Made by a program: the position numbers and the translations under genes. From Sphingopyxis sp. PAMC25046 (GTDB lineage: Bacteria; Pseudomonadota; Alphaproteobacteria; Sphingomonadales; Sphingomonadaceae), in contig NZ_CP039250.1 of assembly GCF_004795895.1 (NCBI RefSeq), positions 4,069,501 to 4,133,500 of the forward strand: DNA of 64,000 nucleotides, given 5' to 3'. Positions 1 to 7,947 of the stretch are shown here, in pieces. The notes under the pieces are model-generated. The model did no database searches. It was not told the origin of the DNA and saw nothing but the letters and a program-made list of their open reading frames with translations. Each line of letters opens with the position of its first letter. The stretch's first letter is position 1.

Positions 1-417
1 GCGGCGGTACCGGGCGCCCCCGCCGTCGTCGGCGCCGATGGCGGCACCCCCTATGTGCTGATGCGCAAGGACCGGCTCATATGGCTGTCCGGGTCGGACC
101 GGCTCGACGAGCACCGGCTGAAGCCCGAGTCGCCGACGCGGCGTTTCGTCGCGCGTTGTTGCAATACGCCGATCGCGCTCGAATTCACCAAGGGACACTG
201 GCTCAGCGTCTATTCGGACCGCATCGCCGCAGAAGAGCGGCCCGCGGCCGAAATGCGGACGATCGTGGGCGACCGGCCCGAGGGCGTCGACCTGCCCGAC
301 AACATCCCCAATTACCGGACGCCGTCGGGCAAGTTCATGTGGCGGCTGCTGAAAGCCTGGGCGGCGATGGGCTTTCGCGCTCCGCCGATCGAAGCGACGA
401 AGGGATTTGCGCAATGA
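1..417 (+). CDS. GFA-like (DUF6151-type) protein, C-terminal part
   Basis: The reading frame is open from the first base, so the N-terminus lies outside the window and about 138 codons remain. The visible part contains RRFVARCCNTPIAL followed by GHWLSVYSDR. This is the pattern I associate with the C-terminal half of GFA-like proteins (CENP-V/GFA fold) of the DUF6151 type, in which cysteines bind zinc. The substrate of this subgroup is not known to me. The stop codon overlaps the next start (ATGA), so the two genes are probably translationally coupled. The family call rests on motif memory only and would need the missing N-terminal cysteines to confirm it. Confidence 0.6.
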   Translation, partial: AAVPGAPAVVGADGGTPYVLMRKDRLIWLSGSDRLDEHRLKPESPTRRFVARCCNTPIALEFTKGHWLSVYSDRIAAEERPAAEMRTIVGDRPEGVDLPDNIPNYRTPSGKFMWRLLKAWAAMGFRAPPIEATKGFAQ

Positions 418-725
418 GCAGGACTATCGCCAAAACCGTCGAACGCGTCGAGATGCGCAGCATAACGAGCCCCGGCTTCGCGCTGAATGTCGACAAGGCG
501 AAATATGACGCGATGAAGGAGACGCTGCTCGCGGCGATGCCGAAGGGCCAGCCCGGGCTGACTGTCGCCGAGGTCAAGGAACGCGTGCTGCCGCTGCTGC
601 CCGATGCGCTGTTCCCCTGCGGCGCTAAGGCGGGCTGGTGGCTGAAGGGCGTCCAGCTCGACCTCGAGGCGCGCGGGGCGCTCGCGCGCGAAAATACGAA
701 GCCGCTGCGGCTGTACCGGCCATAG
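414..725 (+). CDS. DUF6958 family small protein
   Basis: A 103-residue cytosolic protein that starts inside the stop codon of the preceding gene. It has no signal peptide or membrane segment. The layout (VEMRSITSPGF near residue 10, KYDAMKETLLAAMP near 30, then GWWLKGVQLDLEARG near 80, ending KPLRLYRP) resembles a widespread family of unknown function that I recall as DUF6958. Members look like small winged-helix-type proteins, with the segment around residues 75-100 as the likely recognition helix and wing; that reading is inference. No function can be assigned. It is coupled to the GFA-like gene upstream and followed by a cluster of VOC enzymes. Confidence 0.55.
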   Translation: MSRTIAKTVERVEMRSITSPGFALNVDKAKYDAMKETLLAAMPKGQPGLTVAEVKERVLPLLPDALFPCGAKAGWWLKGVQLDLEARGALARENTKPLRLYRP

Positions 726-801
726 GAAAGCAGGAGGTGCAGGACAGGCGCGGCGACTGGTTTCCCGCTGACCCATGGCCCCGACATCGAGGAGAGAGAC
801 G

Positions 802-1596
802 ATGAGCAAGGCTTCGAACTTCATCTGGTACGAATTGATGACCTCCGACCCCGCCGGCGCGGCGCGCTTTTACGGCGCGGTGGTCGGCTGGACGATCGCC
901 GCGACACGCGATCCCGCGGCGGGCGACGTCGACTATCGCATGATCGTGCGCGGCGACGGCGGCAACGCCGGCGGGGCGCTCGCGCTGAATGCCGAGATGC
1001 TCGCGGGCGGCGCGCGGCCCGGCTGGATGGGCTATCTCGAGGTCGACGACGTCGACGCCACGCTCGCGGCGATCAAGGCCGACGGCGGCGCGATCCACAT
1101 GCCCGCAACCGACCTGCCCGTCGGGCGCATTGCGATGGTGTCGGACCCGCAGGGCGCGCATTTCTATGTCATGGATCCGATCCCCCCCGAAGGGATGGAG
1201 ACACAAGAGAGCGACGTGTTTTCGGTGACCGAGGCGCAGCATATGCGCTGGAACGAGCTGGCGACGAGCGACTCCGACGCGGCGATCGCCTTTTACCGCA
1301 AGCATTTCGGCTGGGGGCAGGAGGGCGCGATAGATATGGGGCCGCTCGGTTCCTATCGCTTCCTCCAGCGCGGCGAGGTGATGATCGGCGCGGTGATGCC
1401 GCTGATGGAAGGCTATCCGATGCCGGTGTGGAATTTCTACATCGGGGTCGACGACATCGACCGCGCGCACGCTGCGGTGACCGCGAACGACGGCACCGTC
1501 ACCAGCGAACCGATGGAAATCCCCGGCGGCGAATATGCGATGAACGGCATCGACCCGCAGGGCGCGCCCTTCGGCCTCATCGGCCCGCGCAAATAA
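802..1596 (+). CDS. VOC family protein with two tandem glyoxalase-like domains
   Basis: A 264-residue soluble protein built from two vicinal-oxygen-chelate domains, roughly residues 1-125 and 140-264. Each begins with a similar strand (FIWYELMTSD and MRWNELATSD) and ends with a DPQGA signature (DPQGAHFYVMD; DPQGAPFGLIG). The family uses paired beta-alpha-beta-beta-beta units to hold a metal; this two-domain form resembles COG3324 proteins loosely annotated as glyoxalase-related or hydroxylase-like. The ATG at 802 is preferred over upstream codons because GAGGAGAGAG precedes it at good spacing. It heads a run of three VOC genes. The substrate is unknown. Confidence 0.8.
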   Translation: MSKASNFIWYELMTSDPAGAARFYGAVVGWTIAATRDPAAGDVDYRMIVRGDGGNAGGALALNAEMLAGGARPGWMGYLEVDDVDATLAAIKADGGAIHMPATDLPVGRIAMVSDPQGAHFYVMDPIPPEGMETQESDVFSVTEAQHMRWNELATSDSDAAIAFYRKHFGWGQEGAIDMGPLGSYRFLQRGEVMIGAVMPLMEGYPMPVWNFYIGVDDIDRAHAAVTANDGTVTSEPMEIPGGEYAMNGIDPQGAPFGLIGPRK

Positions 1597-1626
1597 TACC
1601 CCCCCACGAAAGACAGGAGAAGGAAA

Positions 1627-2121
1627 ATGACGAAGACCCCGATGACGCTCTGTCTCTGGTACGAAGGCGATGCCGAAGAGGCCGCGGCCTTTTATGCGAA
1701 GACCTTTGCCGACAGCAAAGTCGGCGCGGTGAACCGCGCGCCGGCGGATTCGCCGGGCGGCAAGGAAGGCGATGTGCAGACGGTGGAGTTCACGCTGCTC
1801 GGTACGCCGTGCGTCGGTTTGAACGGCCCGCCGATCTTCAAGCATAATGAGGCCTTCTCGTTCCAGGTCCACACCGACACGCAGGAAGAGACCGACCGGT
1901 TGTGGAACGCGATCGTCGATAATGGCGGTCAGGAAAGCGTGTGCGGCTGGTGCAAGGACAAATGGGGCGTCTCGTGGCAGATTTGCCCGCGCGCCCTCAC
2001 CGACGCGACGACCGGCAGCGACCGCGCGGCGGCGAAGCGCGCGTTCGAGGCGATGATGACGATGAAGAAGATCGACATCGCGAAGATCGAGGCCGCGGTG
2101 CGCGGCGAAGCGGTCGCCTGA
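1627..2121 (+). CDS. PhnB-like VOC family protein (copy 1)
   Basis: A 164-residue protein of the PhnB-like branch of the VOC superfamily, often annotated as 3-demethylubiquinone-9 3-methyltransferase domain, although the methyltransferase name is misleading. Marks are LCLWYEGDAEEAAAFYAKTF at the N-terminus, GLNGPPIFKHNEAFSFQV mid-protein and CGWCKDKWGVSWQICPRAL near residue 110, which is typical of the family. A strong ribosome site (AGGAGAAGGA) precedes the start. The next gene is a close paralogue, so this is a tandem duplication. It probably belongs to one transcript with the VOC gene upstream and the GST downstream. No substrate is known. Confidence 0.85.
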   Translation: MTKTPMTLCLWYEGDAEEAAAFYAKTFADSKVGAVNRAPADSPGGKEGDVQTVEFTLLGTPCVGLNGPPIFKHNEAFSFQVHTDTQEETDRLWNAIVDNGGQESVCGWCKDKWGVSWQICPRALTDATTGSDRAAAKRAFEAMMTMKKIDIAKIEAAVRGEAVA

Positions 2122-2145
2122 CGCCGCGGACAAGGGAGAAGGATC

Positions 2146-2652
2146 ATGAGCAACGGAACCGAACCTGTCACGATGTGCCTGTGGTATGACAAGGATGCCG
2201 AAGCGGCGGCGAAATTCTATGCCGCGACCTTTCCGGACAGCGAGTTCGTCGCGGCGAACCGCTCGCCGAGCGACTTTCCCGACGGTAAGGAAGGCGATGT
2301 GCTGACGGTCGAATTCACCGTGATGGGCGTGCCTTTCATCGCGATCAACGGCGGGCCGGCGTTCAAACAGGACGAGGCCTTTTCGATCGTGATCAACACC
2401 GACACGCAGGAGGAGACCGACCGTTACTGGAACGCGATCGTCGGCAACGGCGGCGCCGAAAGCATGTGCGGATGGTGCAAGGACAAATGGGGGGTCAATT
2501 GGCAGATCACCCCGCGCGCGCTGACGCGCGCGATGACCCACCCCGACCGCACGGCGGCGAAGCGCGCGATGGACGCGATGATGACGATGAAGAAGATCGA
2601 CATCGCGGCGATCGAGGCGGCGCTGAAGGGCGAAACCGTCGGGGCGGCGTAA
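2146..2652 (+). CDS. PhnB-like VOC family protein (copy 2)
   Basis: A 168-residue paralogue of the preceding gene. The two share the same architecture and near-identical blocks, for example MCGWCKDKWGVNWQITPRAL against CGWCKDKWGVSWQICPRAL, and the same tail MMTMKKIDIA. Divergence between the copies is moderate, so the duplication is not recent. The ribosome site is GGGAGAAGGA. Keeping both copies suggests different ligands or different regulation, but nothing here shows which. It is 24 bases downstream of copy 1 and 29 bases upstream of a glutathione transferase, consistent with a small detoxification-type operon; that role is inferred from context. Confidence 0.85.
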   Translation: MSNGTEPVTMCLWYDKDAEAAAKFYAATFPDSEFVAANRSPSDFPDGKEGDVLTVEFTVMGVPFIAINGGPAFKQDEAFSIVINTDTQEETDRYWNAIVGNGGAESMCGWCKDKWGVNWQITPRALTRAMTHPDRTAAKRAMDAMMTMKKIDIAAIEAALKGETVGAA

Positions 2653-2681
2653 CGCGCGGCTACGCACAAGAAAGGCAATCG

Positions 2682-3335
2682 ATGCTGATTTTTTATGGCC
2701 ACCCCTTCTCGTCCTACACCTGGAAGGCGCTGATCGCGCTTTACGAGAAGGGGGTCGATTTCGACTATCGTTCGGTCGATCCCGCCTTCCCCGACCATAT
2801 GCCCGAGCTGAGGGCGCATTGGCCGGTCGGGCAGTTCCCGTTGCTGGTCCATGACGGGACCCCATATTTCGAATCGTCGATCATCATCGAATATCTTGAC
2901 CATCTGGCGCCCGAACCGCGGATGATCCCGCAGGACTTCGAAGCGGCGCTGAAGGTGCGCTTCTTCGACCGCGTCTTCGACAATCATGTCATGGGCCGGG
3001 CGCAGGCGGTGGTCGCCGACGCGATCCGCGGGCCCGAAAACCACGTGCCGCTGATCGTCGAGCAGTCGAAGGCGGCGCTCGAGACCGTCTATGGCTGGCT
3101 CGACAAGGAGCTGGCGGGGGGTGGCTGGGCGACGCCCCACGGCTTCACGCTGGCCGATTGCGCGGCGGCACCGTCGCTCTTCTATGCCGACTGGGTGCAC
3201 CCGATCCCGGAGAAATACGAAAATCTCCGCGGCTATCGCGCGCGGCTGCTCGCGCATCCGACGGTGTCGCGCTGCGTCGAGGAGGCGCGGCCCTATCGCG
3301 CCTATTTCCCGCTTGGGGCGCCCGACCGCGATTGA
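2682..3335 (+). CDS. Glutathione S-transferase family protein
   Basis: A 217-residue GST with an N-terminal thioredoxin-fold domain (residues 1-80; MLIFYGHPFSSYTWKALIAL, then FPLLVHDGTPYFESSIIIEY, where the ES pair is the usual glutathione-binding element) and a C-terminal helical domain (residues 90-210; FTLADCAAAPSLFYADWV contains the conserved N-capping box). The active-site residue is probably a serine or tyrosine in the HPFSSYTW loop. Such proteins conjugate or reduce hydrophobic electrophiles, but the real substrate cannot be read from sequence. It ends the small-enzyme cluster; the following gene has its own leader. Confidence 0.85.
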   Translation: MLIFYGHPFSSYTWKALIALYEKGVDFDYRSVDPAFPDHMPELRAHWPVGQFPLLVHDGTPYFESSIIIEYLDHLAPEPRMIPQDFEAALKVRFFDRVFDNHVMGRAQAVVADAIRGPENHVPLIVEQSKAALETVYGWLDKELAGGGWATPHGFTLADCAAAPSLFYADWVHPIPEKYENLRGYRARLLAHPTVSRCVEEARPYRAYFPLGAPDRD

Positions 3336-3414
3336 ACGTCCCGAAACGGGGTTAACGGCGCGCTGACGCTGCCCGTTTGCCAATTGATCATCGCGCCCGC
3401 GCGAAAGCGGGGCC

Positions 3415-4194
3415 ATGGGTTCGCCGTCCGCCTTCCTTCGCACGTTGATCGTCGCCGCCTTGGCGGCGGTGCTGGCGTTCGCGCCGGCGCACGCGCAGCA
3501 GGTCATGACGATCACGACGACGGTGACCACGTGGACCTATGACGAGGGCGACGACGCGGGCGCGGACTATATCGACGAGGACGCCGCGTTGCTGGGTGAC
3601 GAGGCGCTGGCCGACGATGCCGAGTTCGCGGCGACGCGGCGCTATGCCCCCGCCGCCACGCTTACGACGCTGGGCCATGCGAAGGCGCGGTTCGGGCCGT
3701 TTTCGGTCATCGACGCATCGACGGTTCGCATGGCGGGCGACGTCACCTCGGCCAGCCCGCGCCAGTTCGCGGCGATGCTCGCGGCCTTTCCGGGGCTCAG
3801 GCGGCTCGAAATGATCGACTGCCCCGGCAGCCTAGACGAGGAGGCCAATCTGATCCTCGCGCGCGCGATCCGGCGCCAAGGGATGGAGACGGTCGTGCCC
3901 GCAGGCGGATCGATCCGATCGGGCGCGGTCGAGCTGTGGCTGGCGGGCGTCACGCGCCGCGCCGCGCCCGACGCCGAATTCGGCGTGCATAGCTGGGCCG
4001 ACGAATATGGCCGCGAGGCGAACCACTATCCCGCGAACGACCCGGTTCACGCCGAATATCTGGGCTATTACCGCGAAATGGGGATGGACGCCGCGAAGGC
4101 GCGTGCCTTTTACGCGCTGACCAACGCGACGCCGTTCGACGACGTCCGTTACCTGACGCGCGCCGATATGGCGCGGTTCGTCGCGCTCGACTGA
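3415..4194 (+). CDS. Exported protein with ClpP/crotonase-like features
   Basis: A 259-residue protein with a clear Sec signal peptide (about residues 1-28, ending APAHA-QQ). The mature part starts with a Thr-rich and Asp/Glu-rich stretch. Residues 130-200 carry a pattern seen in ClpP/crotonase-fold periplasmic proteins (COG3904-like): GSLDEEANLILARAIRR, then GGSIRSGAVELWLAGVTRR, then EFGVHSWADEYG. The serine in IRSGAVEL and the histidine in GVHSW sit where a catalytic Ser and His would be expected. Database entries for such proteins are sometimes labelled alpha/beta hydrolase. Function is unknown; the fold assignment is inference from the motif order. Confidence 0.6.
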   Translation: MGSPSAFLRTLIVAALAAVLAFAPAHAQQVMTITTTVTTWTYDEGDDAGADYIDEDAALLGDEALADDAEFAATRRYAPAATLTTLGHAKARFGPFSVIDASTVRMAGDVTSASPRQFAAMLAAFPGLRRLEMIDCPGSLDEEANLILARAIRRQGMETVVPAGGSIRSGAVELWLAGVTRRAAPDAEFGVHSWADEYGREANHYPANDPVHAEYLGYYREMGMDAAKARAFYALTNATPFDDVRYLTRADMARFVALD

Positions 4195-4337
4195 ATAGCG
4201 TCGCATCCCCTTTTCCCAGCCTGACGATCATTTGGAACGCTTCGGCCAGCGTGACGCCGGTGCAGCGGAACGATCGGCTGCGAACATCCGTTTCGGCTCG
4301 ATGGAGGGTGGTTCGCCCTCGTCGTCGGAGAGAGACA

Positions 4338-4472
4338 ATGAAAAAGCTTCTGACAATTTTCGCAATTGGCAGCTCGATGCTGCTTCTGTCGGCCTGCAAC
4401 ACAGTCGAAGGCGCCGGAAAAGACGTTGAGTCCGTTGGAGACTGCGCCGATGGAGTCAAGGGTAACTGCTAG
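4338..4472 (+). CDS. Entericidin-like small lipoprotein
   Basis: A 44-residue lipoprotein with a lipobox (LLLSAC) at residues 15-20 and a short mature peptide, CNTVEGAGKDVESVGDCADG. The NTVEGAGKDVESVG pattern is that of the entericidin A/B family (EcnA/EcnB), very small outer-envelope lipoproteins that in enterobacteria form an antidote/toxin pair expressed in stationary phase. Only one copy is present here. The ATG at 4338 follows GGAGAGAGAC. An upstream in-frame extension lacks signal-peptide character and is not used. Confidence 0.85.
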   Translation: MKKLLTIFAIGSSMLLLSACNTVEGAGKDVESVGDCADGVKGNC

Positions 4473-4546
4473 GTTGCGTTAACAAACCGGCGTGAACCGG
4501 CGTTCGCGGATCGCCGTTATCGGCCGAAAACTGCGGCCCCTTGCAT

Positions 4547-4622
4547 CGTCATCCGGGACTTGATCCGGGATTCATTCTCGCAGCGTTGAACGAATGGATT
4601 TCGGATCAAGTCCCGGTTGACG
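4547..4622. repeat. Intergenic palindromic repeat, family A, copy 1
   Basis: An imperfect inverted repeat with outer arms CGTCATCCGGGACTTGATCC and the complementary TCGGATCAAGTCCCGGTTGA. It can fold into one long hairpin. Seven other copies in this window share the arms and the spacing of about 70 bases. It lies between the entericidin gene and the PGPGW protein gene. Confidence 0.85.
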
Positions 4623-4735
4623 AATATCGGGAAACGGCAGCTCTCCGCCCCGAGACCGCCGTTCGCTGTCGTCGCGGCCTCGCGCCGAGCTGCTTTAGCC
4701 TTGTAACACGCCGCCGTATCCCCCACATCGCCCCT

Positions 4736-5044
4736 ATGGCGAAACGCAGCCTTTATCAGCGAATGCGGTCGAATGCGCAGATGCGCACCGCCTTGTTCGC
4801 GCTCGGCATATTGCTGATGATCACGGGCATCGCGATCGGGCCGTTGCCGGGGCCCGGATTCCTGATCGTCTTTCCGCTCGGCCTCATGCTATGCCTGCAG
4901 AACAGTGCGTGGGCCAAGCGCGCCTATGTGCGCTTCAAGTGGCGACACCCCCGCTATGGCGACTGGGCCGACCGGATCATGCGCCGCGTCAGCGCCGCGC
5001 GGCGTCGGGCGCGCGCCGCGCTGGACAAGCTAGATGGCGATTGA
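4736..5044 (+). CDS. PGPGW-type small membrane protein
   Basis: A 102-residue protein with two hydrophobic segments (about residues 18-37 and 42-58) joined by the GPLPGPGFLIVFPLGLML signature. This matches the family of putative transmembrane proteins named after the PGPGW motif. The rest is a highly basic C-terminal tail (RRVSAARRRARAALDKLDG) that is probably cytosolic. Function is unknown. The start at 4736 was chosen because the upstream frame crosses a palindromic repeat. It is the last gene before the rpmH cluster and is followed by a terminator-like hairpin. Confidence 0.7.
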   Translation: MAKRSLYQRMRSNAQMRTALFALGILLMITGIAIGPLPGPGFLIVFPLGLMLCLQNSAWAKRAYVRFKWRHPRYGDWADRIMRRVSAARRRARAALDKLDGD

Positions 5045-5069
5045 CTTTCCACCGACTCTTGCTTATCCG
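5041..5069 (+). promoter_or_regulatory. Putative sigma-70-type promoter of rpmH
   Basis: TTGACT at 5041-5046, a 17-base spacer, then TATCCG at 5064-5069. It lies about 75 bases upstream of rpmH and overlaps the stop codon of the preceding gene. The predicted transcript would begin just before a terminator-like hairpin. Confidence 0.45.
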
Positions 5070-5082
5070 CGCCTCCAACAGT

Positions 5083-5108
5083 GGCCGCCCACGCTTGGCG
5101 GCCCTTTT
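5083..5108 (+). terminator. Hairpin with T-run upstream of rpmH
   Basis: A perfect stem GGCCGCC / GGCGGCC with a 7-base loop, followed by CTTTT. It may terminate transcription of the PGPGW gene. Because the best promoter match lies upstream of it, it could also act as an attenuator in the L34 leader. Confidence 0.6.
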
Positions 5109-5145
5109 CTGTTGCAGCATTTGACGAGATCTAGGGAAAACCGCG

Positions 5146-5280
5146 ATGAAGCGCACTTATCAACCGAGCCGCCTCGTGCGCAAGCGCCGTCACGGCTTCC
5201 GCGCCCGCAAGGCCACCGTCGGTGGCCGCAAGGTCCTGGCCGCCCGCCGCGCCCGTGGCCGCGCGAAGCTGTCGGCCTGA
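5146..5280 (+). CDS. rpmH: 50S ribosomal protein L34
   Basis: A 44-residue, extremely basic protein with the full L34 signature, beginning [20 protein letters not shown] and ending [10 protein letters not shown]. It is a structural protein of the large ribosomal subunit. The length is exactly that of the family. It starts the conserved rpmH-rnpA-yidD-yidC cluster. The next gene, rnpA, begins about 30 bases after its stop, so the two are co-transcribed. Confidence 0.98.
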   Translation: MKRTYQPSRLVRKRRHGFRARKATVGGRKVLAARRARGRAKLSA

Positions 5281-5309
5281 TCGCCCACGCTTCGCCGCCA
5301 GCGCGTCTG

Positions 5310-5657
5310 GTGCGAACGCTTTCAAAACGTAGCGAATTTCTGGCCGCGAACCGCGGCCTTCGCTTTCCCATGCCCGGCTTCGTCCTGCTCGTCCGTCCGC
5401 GCGGCGACGATGAGGATGCGCTGGGCATCGGCTATACGGTCAGCAAGAAGGTCGGCAACGCGGTCACGCGCAACCGGATGAAGCGGCGCTTTCGCGAACT
5501 CGCGCGCGCCGCACTGCCGGAGGCGGGAATCGCCGGCGCCGACCATGTGCTGATCGGCCGCCCGGGCGCCAATGACATGGAATTTGCCGAATTGGGCGAG
5601 CATCTCGATTCGGCGCTGAAGCGCGCGGCGAAGAAGCTCGCGGCGAAAGCGTCGTGA
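5310..5657 (+). CDS. rnpA: Ribonuclease P protein component
   Basis: A 115-residue basic protein that assists the RNase P RNA in maturing tRNA 5' ends. The family signature is present (VSKKVGNAVTRNRMKRRFRE, near residues 50-70). Translation probably starts at GTG 5310 (VRTLSKRSEFLAANRGLRF), the best codon that gives a normal N-terminus; the frame is open further upstream through rpmH, but that sequence is not RnpA-like. It sits in the standard position after rpmH. Confidence 0.95.
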   Translation: MRTLSKRSEFLAANRGLRFPMPGFVLLVRPRGDDEDALGIGYTVSKKVGNAVTRNRMKRRFRELARAALPEAGIAGADHVLIGRPGANDMEFAELGEHLDSALKRAAKKLAAKAS

Positions 5658-5687
5658 TTACGCTCACTGCCTCTTATCGTCACCCCG

Positions 5688-5750
5688 GACTTGATCCGGG
5701 GTTCATTACCACCGGCGCCGCATGGACCCCGGATCAAGTCCGGGGTGACG
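5688..5750. repeat. Intergenic palindromic repeat, family A, copy 2
   Basis: Arms CGTCACCCCGGACTTGATCC and GGATCAAGTCCGGGGTGACG are exact complements over 20 bases. It lies between rnpA and yidD and would form a strong hairpin in the transcript. Confidence 0.9.
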
Positions 5751-5799
5751 AAGTGGGGCCAATAGCGAATAAACTTCCGCCGTTTTCCGGGCTTCCCGC

Positions 5800-6012
5800 A
5801 TGATCGCCCGCCTGTTGATCCTGATCGCGCGCGGCTGGCAGCTCGGCCCGTCGCGCATCCTGCCCCCGACCTGCCGCTATGCGCCGTCGTGCAGCGCCTA
5901 CGCGATCACCGCGCTTCAGAAATATGGTGCGATCAAGGGTGGCTGGCTGGCGACAAAGCGGCTATTGCGCTGCCATCCTTGGGGGGGGCACGGCTACGAC
6001 CCCGTCCCTTAG
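5800..6012 (+). CDS. yidD: Membrane protein insertion efficiency factor YidD
   Basis: A 70-residue protein with a short hydrophobic/amphipathic N-terminus and the family signature PPTCRYAPSCSAYAITAL, followed by GWLATKRLLRCHPWGGHGYD. YidD acts at the inner membrane and helps YidC and SecYEG insert membrane proteins. Three cysteines are conserved as expected. It is placed between rnpA and yidC, as in most proteobacteria. Its stop codon lies at the very edge of a palindromic element. Confidence 0.97.
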   Translation: MIARLLILIARGWQLGPSRILPPTCRYAPSCSAYAITALQKYGAIKGGWLATKRLLRCHPWGGHGYDPVP

Positions 6013-6155
6013 GCTGTATCGCCATTCCGCCCATGGCGGCCTGCAAATGGCGGATTCCCGGGCTTCCGGTGCTCACGTACTGATCGTACGCTGCGCTCCG
6101 GGTCCCGAGAATCCACCATTTTCGGTTCACCACGAGCGAAATGACGACACAGCCT
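6011..6155. repeat. Intergenic palindromic element, family C
   Basis: An imperfect 145-base inverted repeat. The left end AGGCTGTATCGCCATTCCGC mirrors the right end, whose complement reads AGGCTGTGTCGTCATTTCGC. Inner arms also pair (AAATGGCGGATTCCCGGG with CCCGAGAATCCACCATTTT). The centre holds CGTACTGATCGTACG. It fills the yidD-yidC gap. Only one copy was seen in this window. Confidence 0.7.
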
Positions 6156-6201
6156 AGACGGCCCATCCCGACATTTTTGAAACGAAGAGAGACCGAAGAG
6201 C

Positions 6202-7947
6202 GTGGACGACAAGCGGAACATGATCGCGGCAATTTTGCTGTCGGTGGCCATCCTGATCGGCTGGAATTTCGTTTCGGAGAAATATTTTCCGACCCCCGAC
6301 ACGCCCGACGTGACCGAGACGGTCGCGGGCGCGAACGGCGCGGCGCCCGCGACGCAGGGCCAGCCGAGCGCGCTGCCGACGCCGGGCGCCCCTGCCGCGC
6401 CCGCCGCGAAAGCGATCCGTCCGGTCGACGCGGTGCTTGCCGAAGGCCAGCGCATTCCGATCGAGACCCCCGCGATCAAGGGGTCGATCAATCTTGTCGG
6501 CGCGCGTGTAGACGACATCACGCTCAGCAAATATCGCCAGACGATCAAGAAGGATTCGCCCGCGGTGCGCCTGTTCGCGCCGGGCGGGACCGAGGCCGCC
6601 TATTTCGCGAGCCTCGGCTGGGCGGCCCAGGGCATCGAGGTGCCGAACGCGAACACCGTGTGGACCGCGAGCGGTGCGAAGCTGACCCCGGCGACGCCGG
6701 TGACCTTGAGCTGGGCGAACGCCACCGGCCAGACGTTCCGCATCGAATATAGCATCGACGCCGATTATCTGATCACCGCGAAGCAGACGATCGCCAACAC
6801 GGGCACCGCGCCGGTCAATGCGAGCAGCTTTGCGTTGATCGACCGGCTCGGCAAGCCGACCGATCCGCACGAGCAGGACAGCGTCACGATACACGTCGGC
6901 CCGACGGGATACCTCGATGGTAAGTCGGTGTTCGACGAGGACTATGAAGATGTGGAGGAAGCGCCGAACCGTAGTGTGCGTTACAGTTCGGGCGCATGGC
7001 TCGGTTTCAGCGACAAATATTGGCTCGCGGCGATCGTCCCCGCCAAGGGCGAGCGCATCACCGCCGCGATCAGCTCGCCCGCCGCGAACAATTACCAGAC
7101 TTTGTTCGCGCGCGACTTTACGCAGGTTGCGCCCGGCAAGCAGGTGACGACCACCAGCCGCATCTTTGCTGGCGCCAAGGAAGTCTACACGCTCCAGCGC
7201 TACGAGGATGACCAAGGCATCACGCGCCTGTCGAACGCGATCGACTGGGGCTGGTTTGAGTTCTTCGAAAAACCGATCTTCAAGCTGCTCGACTGGCTGT
7301 TCCGCATGGTCGGCAATTTCGGCGTCGCGATCATGGCGCTGACCTTGATCATCCGCCTGCTGATGTTCCCGATCGCCAACCGGCAATTTTCGTCGATGGC
7401 GCAGATGCGCCTCGTCCAGCCGAAGATGAAGGCGCTGCAGGAGCGGTATAAGGACGACAAGCCGAAGATGCAGCAGGAGCTGATGAAGCTCTATAAGGAC
7501 GAGAAGATCAATCCGCTCGCGGGCTGTTTGCCGATCGTCATCCAGATCCCGATCTTCTATGCATTGTACAAGGTGCTGATGCTGACGATCGAAATGCGGC
7601 ACCAGCCGTTCATCCTGTGGATCAAGGATCTGTCGGCGCCCGATCCGCTGCATATCCTGAACCTGTTCGGCCTCTTGCCCTTTACCCCGCCGTCGATCCT
7701 GTCGATCGGCGTGCTCGCGGTGATCCTGGGCATCACCATGTGGCTGCAGTTCCGCCTCAACCCGCAGGCGACCGACCCCGTGCAGCAGCAGGTGTTCAAG
7801 ATCATGCCGTGGCTGTTCATGTTCATCATGGCGCCGTTCGCGGCGGGCCTGCTGCTTTACTGGATCACCAACAATATCCTGTCGATCGGGCAGCAGCAGT
7901 GGATGTACCGCAAGTTCCCGGCGCTGCGGGCGGCGCCGGCGAAGTGA
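6202..7947 (+). CDS. yidC: Membrane protein insertase YidC
   Basis: A 581-residue Oxa1/YidC-family insertase that places proteins into the inner membrane with or without SecYEG. It has an N-terminal membrane anchor ([17 protein letters not shown]), an Ala/Pro-rich linker, a large periplasmic domain (about residues 80-350), and the conserved C-terminal core of about five membrane segments with the cytosolic loop between the first two ([20 protein letters not shown]). The length fits Gram-negative YidC. Translation starts at GTG 6202; the N-terminal [10 protein letters not shown] matches the family. The stop overlaps the start of yihA. Confidence 0.98.
   Translation: MDDKRNMIAAILLSVAILIGWNFVSEKYFPTPDTPDVTETVAGANGAAPATQGQPSALPTPGAPAAPAAKAIRPVDAVLAEGQRIPIETPAIKGSINLVGARVDDITLSKYRQTIKKDSPAVRLFAPGGTEAAYFASLGWAAQGIEVPNANTVWTASGAKLTPATPVTLSWANATGQTFRIEYSIDADYLITAKQTIANTGTAPVNASSFALIDRLGKPTDPHEQDSVTIHVGPTGYLDGKSVFDEDYEDVEEAPNRSVRYSSGAWLGFSDKYWLAAIVPAKGERITAAISSPAANNYQTLFARDFTQVAPGKQVTTTSRIFAGAKEVYTLQRYEDDQGITRLSNAIDWGWFEFFEKPIFKLLDWLFRMVGNFGVAIMALTLIIRLLMFPIANRQFSSMAQMRLVQPKMKALQERYKDDKPKMQQELMKLYKDEKINPLAGCLPIVIQIPIFYALYKVLMLTIEMRHQPFILWIKDLSAPDPLHILNLFGLLPFTPPSILSIGVLAVILGITMWLQFRLNPQATDPVQQQVFKIMPWLFMFIMAPFAAGLLLYWITNNILSIGQQQWMYRKFPALRAAPAK

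Noticed and set aside
625..2865. Open frame of about 746 codons on the minus strand
   Set aside because: It is antisense to three VOC genes with good ribosome sites; the His/Arg-rich product is a shadow.
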